Below, piece after piece: positions 17,035 through 25,232 of a stretch of DNA of 64,000 nt. Positions within the stretch are counted from its first letter, which is position 1. Every line of letters begins with the position of its first letter. Made by a program: the position numbers and the translations under genes. The notes below the pieces were generated by a model. The model did not search any database, was not told the DNA's origin, and saw nothing but the letters and a program-made list of their open reading frames with translations. Location: NCBI RefSeq assembly GCF_002113375.1, contig NZ_NEHO01000022.1, positions 1-64,000 on the forward strand. The letters are read 5' to 3'. The stretch comes from Pseudomonas sp. R37(2017) (GTDB lineage Bacteria; Pseudomonadota; Gammaproteobacteria; Pseudomonadales; Pseudomonadaceae).

Positions 17035-17945
17035 TCTTGTCGTACTCGCTTCTCCCAGTCGGACAGGATCGCCCGCAGGGATTGTTGTGTTGTGATTTCA
17101 GACTTCCATCCGGTGGTCCGGGCCAGCCGGGCAGGGCTGCCGCATACCCGACGCTGATCGGCGGGGCGGAATCGCGCCGGGTCCTGGACCAGTTGCAGAT
17201 CGACCTCGGCAAGATCTGCCAACTGTTCGATCAAACTGCGAATGCTCTGCTCGCGCCCCGAGCAAATGTTGTAGACCTGCCCCGGCGTGCCGTTCTCCAG
17301 CAATGCCAGATAGGCCGAGACCACGTCCCCGACATCGAGGAAATCGCGGGTGACGTCGATGTCCCCGACCTCCAGTAGTGGCGCTTGCAGGCCTTGTTTG
17401 ATCCGGCAGATCTGGCGGGCGGCGCTGGCGATGACGAAGCTGTCTTTCTGCCCGCTGCCGATGTGGTTGAACGGGCGGGCGACCAGCACGGGCCAGCCTT
17501 CGCTCAGGCCCCATTGCAAACTCAGGAACTCTGCCGACAGTTTGCTCACAGCATAGGGATTGCGCGGGCAGGGCGGTTGCAATTCAGTGATGGGCAGATG
17601 CTCTTCAGCGACCTGGCCATAGACATCACCGGAGCTGACGTACAGAAACGTGCCGGTGAAGCCGCGCGCCTTGAGGGCTTGCAGCAGGTTCAGGGTGCCC
17701 AGCAGATTGATGTTCAGGGTGCCCGACGGATCACGAAAGGCCTGCGGGACGAACGTCTGGCCGGCCAGGTGAATCACCGCATCGGGCATGACCGGCCACA
17801 AGCCTTCGAGGCTGTCCGGCGCGGCAAGATCGTAGCGACCGGAAACAGGCAACAGCTCCCATTCCGAGGCGTCAGCCTGCAAACGCGATTGGATGTGCTG
17901 TCCAACGAATCCAGTCAGACCCGTGACAAACAGACGTTTTTTCAA
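17031..17945 (-). CDS. rmd: GDP-6-deoxy-4-keto-D-mannose reductase (GDP-D-rhamnose synthase)
   Basis: Extended SDR of 304 residues with VTGLTGFVGQHI at the N-terminus, YVSSGDVYG and the catalytic YAVSKLSAE. It reduces the Gmd product to GDP-D-rhamnose. I chose the TTG at 17945 because it gives MKKRLFVTG, the family N-terminus and the expected 304 residues, and because GGGGGG lies about 6 bases upstream. In-frame alternatives are ATG 17963 and GTG 17972. It is the first gene of the eight-gene minus-strand operon; about 400 bases separate it from the divergent glycosyltransferase cluster. Confidence 0.93.
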   Translation of the reverse strand: MKKRLFVTGLTGFVGQHIQSRLQADASEWELLPVSGRYDLAAPDSLEGLWPVMPDAVIHLAGQTFVPQAFRDPSGTLNINLLGTLNLLQALKARGFTGTFLYVSSGDVYGQVAEEHLPITELQPPCPRNPYAVSKLSAEFLSLQWGLSEGWPVLVARPFNHIGSGQKDSFVIASAARQICRIKQGLQAPLLEVGDIDVTRDFLDVGDVVSAYLALLENGTPGQVYNICSGREQSIRSLIEQLADLAEVDLQLVQDPARFRPADQRRVCGSPARLARTTGWKSEITTQQSLRAILSDWEKRVRQE

Positions 17946-17972
17946 CAGCGACCCCCCGGTCATGCACTTCAC

Positions 17973-18366
17973 CCTATTCCCACGGGCTTTACGGAAATTT
18001 CACGAACCAACAGGATGGTCCGAAAGGCAGGCGAAATGTTTGTTGTAGTTGTTTGGTGGTCAATCTGTGCCATTTGCTCGGCAATTTCAACAGGTCCAAT
18101 CGTGACTGGTCAGTTCTCGTCAGCGTAGCCTGATTTATTCTCGTCGGGCGGTTCACGAATCCCCAACGGATGTGGTTAGAATGCCCCTCGTCACGATTAC
18201 CCGGGGTTCGGCAGCGTCGCTTCGAAACTGCGAGAAACTGACCACTAAAACAAGAACGAAGACGGGCAGGATGACGATGGGCGAGCGCCAGTAACCACTG
18301 ACTCGAACCGTGTTCTCCCCGTCATGGCGTGAGGCTGCCGGGATGGCGGTCTCACCGTGGGATACC
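17973..18366. promoter_or_regulatory. Divergent promoter region between the D-rhamnan operon and the accessory glycosyltransferase operon
   Basis: A 394-base gap with no convincing gene. On the plus strand TAGAAT at 18177-18182, in the context GGTTAGAATGC, looks like a sigma-70 -10 box, with a poor -35 (TTCACG at 18152, spacing 19). The rmd operon promoter must also lie here but I see no clear boxes. A 71-codon minus-strand frame with one hydrophobic stretch is judged spurious. Confidence 0.4.
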
Positions 18367-19944
18367 ATGAATTTTATTCTTTACTCCGACGTCAACGACA
18401 GCTCCATCAGCCAGAGTCTCGGCCGTCCCGAGTACAGTTATTACTTCGTGCTCAAGGCCTATCGCCCTGTGCTCGAAAGCCTTGGACGCGTGCATGTGGT
18501 GTCCTCCACCGTCGAGGTCGATCCGCTCTACAAACAGTTATTGGCCGCTGGCGAAAACAGCCTGTTCCTGTCGTTTACGCCGCCGCAGAAAACCCCGAAC
18601 GACCTTGAGTGCCCGACGATCTGCGTGGTGGCCTGGGAGTTCGATTCGATTCCCGATGAACAATGGGATAACGACCCGCGCCAGGACTGGACGCAAATGC
18701 TGGCGCGCCAGGGCCGGGTGATCACGCTCTCCAGTCATACCGCAAGGGCAATTCGCCGGGCCATGGGCGAAGACTTTCCGGTGCTGGTGTTGCCGACGCC
18801 GTTGTGGGAAAACTTCGCCGACATTCGCAGTCGCCACACCAGCGCCCCGATCAGCGCCGGCTCGACCCTGAGCATCACGGGTTGCATCTTCGATACGCGC
18901 ACACTCGGGTTGAGCGCCGATGCGCTGATTCCCGCCGTACCGACCGCCGAGGAACTGGCGGCGCTCGAGGCTGCGCTCGAGGCATTGAAGCCACCGCCGC
19001 TGACGCTCAAGCGCCGCTTGGTGATTGCTCGCCATTACCTGCATATGTGGCGCCTGGACAAAGGTAGATCGCTGCCAATCCCGGTGCATCGCACGCATTT
19101 TCTAAGCCAGTGGTATTGGGAAGGGATACGCGACTTGTTGTCGGATGCCGCCCATGAGCGCCTCGCTGGCTGGTTGCCGGCCATCGCAGGCCCGCAGACG
19201 ATTGCAGTACCTGAGCCAGAACCGCGACAGTGGCCGGACACCTCCGCCCAGGTCGAAACACAGGTCGAGGGAGTGGTATACGTCACCGTGTTCAACCCGC
19301 GTGATGGTCGCAAGAACTGGCATCAGTTGATCAGCGCATTCTGCTGGGCGTTTCGTGAAACGTCTGACGCGACACTGGTGCTGAAGATTACCCAGAGCGA
19401 TCTGTCGTCCTACCACGACGAACTGATGACATTGCTCGCACAGCTCTCGCCGTTCGCCTGTCGGGTGGTGGTCTTGCACGGTTATCTGGACGACGCGCAG
19501 TACGCCAGGCTGTACGAAGCCGCCAGTTATTACGTCAATGCCTCACGCTGCGAAGGGCTGTGCCTGCCGCTGATGGAGTTCATGGCCAGCGGTAAACCGG
19601 TGATTGCCCCGGATCACACGGCCATGGAGGACTATATCGATGAGCGTGTGGCGTTTGTGGTCAAGTCCAGCGAAGAGCTGACCATCTGGCCGCAGGACAC
19701 TCGCATCATCTACCGCACCCTGCGTTTCCGGCCGGATTGGGGTTCGCTGAAAACCGCTTACGAAAACAGCTACCGCCTGGCCAAGGAACAACCACAGGAG
19801 TATCAGCGCATGTCCCTCGCCGCCGTCGAGCGCATGCACGGTTACTGCGCTTTCGCCCCGGTGCAGAAATGCATGGCGGATTTTTTCGGGCTGACGCCAC
19901 AGGCTTTGCCGACAGCCACCGTGACGGATACCGCTTCATGCTGA
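18367..19944 (+). CDS. Glycosyltransferase (accessory common-antigen cluster, first of two paralogues)
   Basis: Protein of 525 residues with a GT4-type C-terminal half: VFNPRDGRKNW begins the donor domain, and CEGLCLPLMEFMASGKPVI is the EX7E-type nucleotide-sugar site. It resembles the next gene throughout but carries about 110 extra residues in the middle (about residues 175-290). By order and divergence from rmd it corresponds to PA5455 of P. aeruginosa, the first of five genes reported to be needed for normal common polysaccharide antigen (from memory of that work). The ATG at 18367 is preferred over a start 57 bases upstream because MNFILYSDVN aligns with the N-terminus of its paralogue. 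Confidence 0.82.
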   Translation: MNFILYSDVNDSSISQSLGRPEYSYYFVLKAYRPVLESLGRVHVVSSTVEVDPLYKQLLAAGENSLFLSFTPPQKTPNDLECPTICVVAWEFDSIPDEQWDNDPRQDWTQMLARQGRVITLSSHTARAIRRAMGEDFPVLVLPTPLWENFADIRSRHTSAPISAGSTLSITGCIFDTRTLGLSADALIPAVPTAEELAALEAALEALKPPPLTLKRRLVIARHYLHMWRLDKGRSLPIPVHRTHFLSQWYWEGIRDLLSDAAHERLAGWLPAIAGPQTIAVPEPEPRQWPDTSAQVETQVEGVVYVTVFNPRDGRKNWHQLISAFCWAFRETSDATLVLKITQSDLSSYHDELMTLLAQLSPFACRVVVLHGYLDDAQYARLYEAASYYVNASRCEGLCLPLMEFMASGKPVIAPDHTAMEDYIDERVAFVVKSSEELTIWPQDTRIIYRTLRFRPDWGSLKTAYENSYRLAKEQPQEYQRMSLAAVERMHGYCAFAPVQKCMADFFGLTPQALPTATVTDTASC

Positions 19945-21233
19945 TCATCATTCATTCGGAAACCAACCAGCACACCATTGCCCAGAACCTTGGCCGCTCG
20001 GAGTACAGCTATTACTTCGTGCTCAAGGAGTACCGACCCGTGCTGGAGCGGTTGGGGCGAGTGGTAGAAGTCAGCGACCCGCAGACCGAAGTCGATGCCT
20101 TGTACATGGACTGTTTGTCCCGGGGTGAAGCGTGCGTGTTTCTGTCGTTCTCACCGCCTCATCGTACACCGGTCAATTTCACCTGCCCGACGCTGCCGGT
20201 GTTCGCGTGGGAATTCAGCACCATTCCCAACGAACCCTTTGCCGGTGACCCGCTCAATGACTGGCGCACTGTGTTGCAGGCAGCGGGTGCGGCGATTACA
20301 CATTCCAGCTACACCGTGAATGCGGTGCGCGAGGCGATGGGCGCCGACTATCCGGTCATCGCGGTGCCAGCCCCGGTATGGGACCGGTTTTCCGAACGCG
20401 GCACCCACTTGCAACGTCAGCCGTTGGCCCGTCAGGTGCGGTTGACGCTCAAGGGGTTGCTGGCCGACAGCCGTGAACTCGACTTGCGAGCCTTCGGGCC
20501 CGTGGCAACCCGCGAAGGTGCGGGTATTGATTTCGATGCGCCGCCGAGTGAGCACGAGTTGGTCCTCGATGGCGTGATCTATACCTCGGTGTTCAATCCC
20601 GGTGACGGGCGCAAGAATTGGGAAGACATGCTCAGTGCCTTTTGCGTGACGTTTCGCGAGGTGGACGACGCAACGCTGGTGCTCAAGTTGACGCACCACG
20701 ATGCCGAGCAAGCGCTGGCCGATATCCTTCACCACTTGTACAAAAACCAGTCCTACCGCTGCCGGGTCGTGCTGATTTACGGTTACCTGGCTGACGCGGA
20801 CTATGAGCGACTCGTGCAAGCCACGAGTTATGTGGTCAACACATCCTATGGCGAAGGCCAATGTCTTCCGCTGATGGAGTTCATGTCCTGTGGCAAACCG
20901 GCGGTGGCGCCAAGGACCACGGCAATGATTGATTATCTGGACGCCGAAAATGCATTCCTGATTGACTCCACCGATGAGCTGACGGCCTGGCCTCATGACC
21001 CGCGCAGGGCGTTTCGTACCTTGCGCTACATCATCGATTGGGCGTCGTTGTGCAGGGCTTACCAATCAAGCTATGACGTGGCCAAGGGTGATCCCGGGCG
21101 TTATGCACGGATGTCCGTGCACGCAGTGGCCAGCCTCGAGAAATTCTGCAGCCAGGCGACTGCCGAGCAGCGGCTTGGCGTATTTTTTGAGCGTCTGTTC
21201 GAGAACCGTGTCGTGGAAACCCCTGAGGCATGA
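19938..21233 (+). CDS. Glycosyltransferase (accessory common-antigen cluster, second paralogue)
   Basis: Protein of 431 residues whose start (MLIIIHSETNQHTIAQNLG) and SEYSYYFVLKEYRPVLERLG segment match the preceding gene almost residue for residue, so the two arose by tandem duplication. The donor half has VFNPGDGRKNW and GEGQCLPLMEFMSCGKPAV. It lacks the central extra segment of its neighbour. It corresponds in order to PA5456. The ATG overlaps the upstream stop by 7 bases, and its own stop overlaps the methyltransferase start. Confidence 0.82.
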   Translation: MLIIIHSETNQHTIAQNLGRSEYSYYFVLKEYRPVLERLGRVVEVSDPQTEVDALYMDCLSRGEACVFLSFSPPHRTPVNFTCPTLPVFAWEFSTIPNEPFAGDPLNDWRTVLQAAGAAITHSSYTVNAVREAMGADYPVIAVPAPVWDRFSERGTHLQRQPLARQVRLTLKGLLADSRELDLRAFGPVATREGAGIDFDAPPSEHELVLDGVIYTSVFNPGDGRKNWEDMLSAFCVTFREVDDATLVLKLTHHDAEQALADILHHLYKNQSYRCRVVLIYGYLADADYERLVQATSYVVNTSYGEGQCLPLMEFMSCGKPAVAPRTTAMIDYLDAENAFLIDSTDELTAWPHDPRRAFRTLRYIIDWASLCRAYQSSYDVAKGDPGRYARMSVHAVASLEKFCSQATAEQRLGVFFERLFENRVVETPEA

Positions 21234-22114
21234 TTCGCGCATTGGTCCGACGTTTCTTTCCAGAGACGAAACCCGAGCCCCGACCTGCACCATCGCCGGT
21301 CGAGCATTCCCGTGTGTCGCCAAGAGAGGTGGGCTTGCACGATGCCATGCATGACGGCTGGTTTGCGGGCGACAGCGGCGAATTGCTCAAGGGGTTTGCC
21401 ATCACCGCCGACGACACCCTGCTGGATGTCGGTTGCGGCGAAGGCGTGGCGACCCTGTTCGCGGTTCGCCAGGGCGCTTCGGTGATCTTTACCGACAGTG
21501 AACATGACAAGGTTCGCGATCTTGCCCGGCAAGTGACCGCGCAATCGGACAAGCCGAACCTGGGGCTGGTCAGCAACAGTTTGCCGCTGCCCTTGGCCGA
21601 TGGCTGCGCCAGCAAAGTCGTGTGCATGGAAGTGCTCGAACACATCGATCAGCCAGAGCCTTTCATGGCGGAACTGGTGCGCATGGGCCGCCCCGGTGCG
21701 CTGTACCTGCTGAGCGTACCGTCCCCGGTGGGCGAGCATTTACAGAAGGGCATCGCCCCGGCCAGCTATTTTCAATCGCCCAATCACGTACAGATTTTCA
21801 GCCCCGAGCAATTTGCCGCGCTGGTCGAGGGCGCGGGCCTGGTCATCGAGCATCGCCAGGCCTCCGGGTTTTTCTGGGTCATGGGCATGATTTTTTTCTG
21901 GGCCAGCGAACGGGCCGCCGGGCGTGAACTGGGTGGCGCGGTTCGCGACCGGATTCAGGCGCCGTATCCGCCACTGATGGAGAGCTGGGCGAAAACCTGG
22001 CAGGACTTGCTGGCCCAGCCCGACGGCTTGGCGATCAAGCGGATGCTCGATCGGTTCATGCCCAAGAGCCAGGTGATCATTGCCCGCAAACCGCAGGTCC
22101 GGGAGGGCGCATGA
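21230..22114 (+). CDS. Class I SAM-dependent methyltransferase (accessory common-antigen cluster)
   Basis: Protein of 294 residues. The SAM-binding motif LLDVGCGEGVATLF lies near residue 66, and the later motif VVCMEVLEHIDQPEPF is typical of methyltransferase family 11. It shares its overall layout and the C-terminal KSQVIIARKP with the methyltransferase at 23262, so the two are paralogues. Position matches PA5457 of the five-gene accessory CPA cluster; O-methylation of rhamnose at or near the chain end is a reasonable inference. It overlaps both neighbours by four bases. Confidence 0.83.
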   Translation: MIRALVRRFFPETKPEPRPAPSPVEHSRVSPREVGLHDAMHDGWFAGDSGELLKGFAITADDTLLDVGCGEGVATLFAVRQGASVIFTDSEHDKVRDLARQVTAQSDKPNLGLVSNSLPLPLADGCASKVVCMEVLEHIDQPEPFMAELVRMGRPGALYLLSVPSPVGEHLQKGIAPASYFQSPNHVQIFSPEQFAALVEGAGLVIEHRQASGFFWVMGMIFFWASERAAGRELGGAVRDRIQAPYPPLMESWAKTWQDLLAQPDGLAIKRMLDRFMPKSQVIIARKPQVREGA

Positions 22115-23268
22115 GCAACGACAAACGGATCATGGACATCGAGTTGCTGCGCGGCATTGCGGTGCTTGGCGTGCTGTTTCATCACCTGCAGGACAGCCTG
22201 TTCGCGGCGGCTGTTCCGTTGCTGCAGACCATCACGCTGTACTTCCAGCCGTGGTGGGGCGTGGATCTGTTTTTCGCGATCTCGGGCTTCGTCATTGCCC
22301 GCAGCCTGATCCCGGCCATGCGCCGCTGCACAACGCGCCGGGAATATTGGCAACAGACGCGCAACTTCTGGTTGCGCCGGGCTTTTCGCTTGCTACCGTC
22401 GGCCTGGTTGTGGCTGGCGCTGATGTTGCTGGCATGCCTTTTTCTCAATCGCTCCGGCGCATTCGGCACGCTGCAGGCAAACATTCAGGCGACTTTGGCC
22501 GGTGTGGCGCAGTACGCCAATTTCCGCTTTGCCGACAGTTTTTATCGCTACGAATACGGCACCAGTTTCGTGTACTGGAGCCTTTCGCTGGAGGAGCAGT
22601 TCTACCTGCTGTTTCCGTTGATGATCGTGCTGTTTCGCAAACACCTGGTGTGGGTGTTGCTGGCGTTGGTGGCGCTGCAATTGTTTACCTTGCGCACGCC
22701 GATCCTGATGGTGCTGCGCACCGATGCGCTGGCCCTTGGCGTGCTGTTGGCGATGTGGAGTACGCAACCGTCTTACCGGCGCTGGGAACCGACATGCTTG
22801 CGTCGTCCGTGGGCGGGCGTTGCCGCACTGATCGCGGTGTCGCTGCTGCTTAGCTTCATGGCGACGGATCGTTTCACCTTCACTTCCTACCGGATCGGCG
22901 TGATTGCGGTGCTGTGTGCGGTGCTGGTGTGGATCGCGTCCTACAACCGCGATTACCTGTTGCCGCGTGGCGTGCTCAAGAACCTGATGACGTGGGTCGG
23001 CAGCCGGTCCTACGGGATCTACTTGATCCATATCCCGGCCTGCTTGCTGGTTCGTGAATTCATTTTCCGTTTACAGGATGCCGGGCTGCCCAGTCCGGCT
23101 GGCCATCCGATTCTGATGTTGCTGATGGCTGGCGGCCTGATCGTGCTGCTGAGCGAACTCAACTACCGCTACATCGAAATGCCCATGCGCAACCGCGGCG
23201 CCTCGCTGGTCAAACGCCTGGGCGCCTCCCGAACAGCCGTCCCATCCTCTGGAGCTACCTCATGCTGA
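22111..23268 (+). CDS. Acyltransferase family 3 membrane protein (OafA/YrhL type)
   Basis: Polytopic inner-membrane protein of 385 residues with about ten helices. The acyltransferase-3 signature is present at the N-terminus (ELLRGIAVLGVLFHHL), followed by WWGVDLFFAISGF and YWSLSLEEQFYLLFPL. Members transfer acetyl groups to cell-surface sugars. It corresponds to PA5458, so O-acetylation of the D-rhamnan is likely. It is translationally coupled by ATGA to the upstream methyltransferase and overlaps the following one by 7 bases. Confidence 0.88.
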   Translation: MSNDKRIMDIELLRGIAVLGVLFHHLQDSLFAAAVPLLQTITLYFQPWWGVDLFFAISGFVIARSLIPAMRRCTTRREYWQQTRNFWLRRAFRLLPSAWLWLALMLLACLFLNRSGAFGTLQANIQATLAGVAQYANFRFADSFYRYEYGTSFVYWSLSLEEQFYLLFPLMIVLFRKHLVWVLLALVALQLFTLRTPILMVLRTDALALGVLLAMWSTQPSYRRWEPTCLRRPWAGVAALIAVSLLLSFMATDRFTFTSYRIGVIAVLCAVLVWIASYNRDYLLPRGVLKNLMTWVGSRSYGIYLIHIPACLLVREFIFRLQDAGLPSPAGHPILMLLMAGGLIVLLSELNYRYIEMPMRNRGASLVKRLGASRTAVPSSGATSC

Positions 23269-24095
23269 GCCTTTTGAAGAAACTCACGGCGGGCACGCCC
23301 GTGCCTGCGCAGCCAGAGACACCTCCGGCAGCGCCAGTGGCGGAGAAAGTCGACCCCTACATGCTCGGCCTGCACGATGCGATGCTCAGCGGCTGGTTCA
23401 ATCAGCAGACCGGCGAACTGTTCACGGGCTTCCCGGTAACCCCCGAGGACACGCTGCTGGATGTAGGCTGCGGCGACGGCGGCAACGTGCATTTCTGCGG
23501 GATGCGCGGGGCGAAGATCATCATCGCCGATATCGACGCGGCCAAGGTCGAAGCGACCCGCCAACGCCTGAGCGATACACCGGCCCGCGATGTCGAATGC
23601 CATGTCACCGACTGCAACCCGCTACCGATTGCCGATGAAACCGCCACACGGGTGGTGTCGACCGAGGTCATCGAGCACGTGGACGATCCGGCGCAGTTCC
23701 TCGCGGAACTGGTGCGTGTTGGCAAACCGGGCGCGCTGTACCTGCTGAGCGTCCCGCACCCCAGCTCCGAAGACCTGCAGAAAGATATCGCGGCGGCCGA
23801 GTATTTCCAGAAGCCCAACCACATCCGCATCATCAGCGAAGAGCAGTTCAAGGCCATGGTCGGCGATGCCGGCCTGGAAGTGATCAGCCACAGCCAGTAC
23901 GGGTTCTACTGGTCCATGTGGATGCTGCTGTTCTGGGAAGCCAAGGTCGATTTCAGCAATCCGGACCATCCGTTGCTCAACCACTGGGCGGATACATGGC
24001 AGGCGATCCTGGCCTCGCCACGGGGCGAACAGATCAAGCAGGCGCTGGATGCCGTGGTCGCCAAGAGCCAGGTGATCATCGCGCGCAAACCCTGA
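23262..24095 (+). CDS. Class I SAM-dependent methyltransferase (accessory common-antigen cluster, last gene)
   Basis: Protein of 277 residues. LLDVGCGDGGNVHF is the SAM site, with VVSTEVIEHVDDPAQF downstream. The C-terminal half (GFYWSMWMLLFWEAK, KSQVIIARKP) matches the paralogue at 21230. It is in the PA5459 position. The two methyltransferases flank the acyltransferase, suggesting different acceptor positions on the same glycan. A REP palindrome follows the stop. Confidence 0.83.
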   Translation: MLSLLKKLTAGTPVPAQPETPPAAPVAEKVDPYMLGLHDAMLSGWFNQQTGELFTGFPVTPEDTLLDVGCGDGGNVHFCGMRGAKIIIADIDAAKVEATRQRLSDTPARDVECHVTDCNPLPIADETATRVVSTEVIEHVDDPAQFLAELVRVGKPGALYLLSVPHPSSEDLQKDIAAAEYFQKPNHIRIISEEQFKAMVGDAGLEVISHSQYGFYWSMWMLLFWEAKVDFSNPDHPLLNHWADTWQAILASPRGEQIKQALDAVVAKSQVIIARKP

Positions 24096-24105
24096 TTGGC
24101 CAATT

Positions 24106-24133
24106 CTGTAGGAGCGGGCACCCGCTCCTACAG
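24106..24133. repeat. REP palindrome (GTAGGAGCG family)
   Basis: CTGTAGGAGCGGG (24106-24118) and its exact complement CCCGCTCCTACAG (24121-24133) form a 13-bp stem with a two-base loop, 10 bases after the accessory CPA operon. It can also act as a transcript 3'-end barrier. Confidence 0.85.
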
Positions 24134-24479
24134 GGAAACGAGTTCAATCGCGATCAAGCTGGCCGGTAGCCATTGCCGCAAAAATGGGGAATTACACCCA
24201 CCCCACCGGGTGTTTTCCACCAGATTCGAGGAAAACGCCTCCCTCATCCTTCCTCTCGATTGAAACATTAAGAAACATCCTGCTCATTAATCTGCGCTTT
24301 TTCTTCGCCCCAGGGTATTGGCTCATTTGTTGCGTTACCCCTCGGTGACCGCAACAACTGTCGTCCCGAACATCATGGAGACGGCGGGGCTTTTGCCGGA
24401 TTCGGCATGACACGAGGGGTGGAAAATGAAACGCGAGACGCCACCATGCACCTCAATCGCCTCTAATGAGGAGCTTCCC
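24134..24479. promoter_or_regulatory. Upstream region of the response-regulator gene, with a possible six-codon leader
   Basis: A 346-base gap, lower in GC than its flanks. I see no clear sigma-70 boxes. Near its 3' end an ATG at 24426, in frame with the regulator and preceded by GAGGGG, is an alternative start. A different frame reads a six-codon peptide MHLNRL (24445-24465) whose stop overlaps the GAGGAG ribosome site of the regulator. Confidence 0.35.
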
Positions 24480-25187
24480 ATGAGTTCCATGATCAAGATC
24501 GGCATTGTTGACGATCACCCGCTGTTGAGGGATGGGGTCTCAATGGCGCTGAAGAAAATAGCTGACTTTCAGGTGGTCGAGCAGGGCGGGTCTGCCGATG
24601 ATGCCATGGAAATTGCCGCTCGTTTTGCTCCGAATGTCTTGCTGATGGACGTCAATATGCCGGGCGATAGCTTTGCTGCCGTGCGGGCGATCTCGGCTTC
24701 TTCGCCGGCCGTTAAAATTTTGATGCTGACGGTATCCGAGTCCATCGAGGACGCCTATTCCGCCCTCGAAGCGGGCGCGCAGGGGTATGCGTTGAAAGGC
24801 ATAAGCGGTCCTGAGCTTGTACAAGCGATCAGAAATGTTGCCAGCGGTGAAACCTTCATAACAACCAAACTTGCCAGCAAGCTGTTAACCAATATCAGAA
24901 AGCGCGGGGGGGACAAGCAAAAACTCGAGCTGACCCATCGCGAGGAACAGGTGATCCGGGAAGTATCCAAGGGCCTGACCAACCGCGAGGTTGCGATCAA
25001 GCTTGAACTCTGCGAGAAGACCATCAAGCACTACATGACGAATGTCATGTACAAGCTGCGCGTTCGTAACCGGACGCAGGCAGTCGCAGCCGTGATACGG
25101 CATTGGGAGAGCGACCATATATCCAGCCTTTGTGGTGCTCTTCAACGCCGCGACCTGGACAACGGTAAGGTGAACAACGAGCTGTAA
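24480..25187 (+). CDS. NarL/FixJ family response regulator
   Basis: Protein of 235 residues. The receiver domain has the acidic pair D11-D12, the phosphoacceptor D57 in LLMDVNMPG and a Lys near 107. The C-terminal LuxR-type helix-turn-helix reads LTHREEQVIREVSKGLTNRE and KTIKHYMTNVMYKLRVRNR. The ATG at 24480 is chosen because it follows GAGGAGC and gives the family N-terminus (KIGIVDDHPLL). The likely partner is the convergent histidine kinase at 25233. Base composition is lower in GC than in neighbouring operons. Targets are unknown. Confidence 0.9.
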   Translation: MSSMIKIGIVDDHPLLRDGVSMALKKIADFQVVEQGGSADDAMEIAARFAPNVLLMDVNMPGDSFAAVRAISASSPAVKILMLTVSESIEDAYSALEAGAQGYALKGISGPELVQAIRNVASGETFITTKLASKLLTNIRKRGGDKQKLELTHREEQVIREVSKGLTNREVAIKLELCEKTIKHYMTNVMYKLRVRNRTQAVAAVIRHWESDHISSLCGALQRRDLDNGKVNNEL

Positions 25188-25232
25188 GCGCTTGCGATGA
25201 CTCGAGCGCACCGATCATTCTGGCCCTGAGGA

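Noticed and set aside
18153..18368. A 71-codon minus-strand frame with one hydrophobic segment in the rmd/glycosyltransferase gap
   Set aside because: It begins inside the plus-strand glycosyltransferase start region, has no ribosome site, and overlaps the likely promoter.
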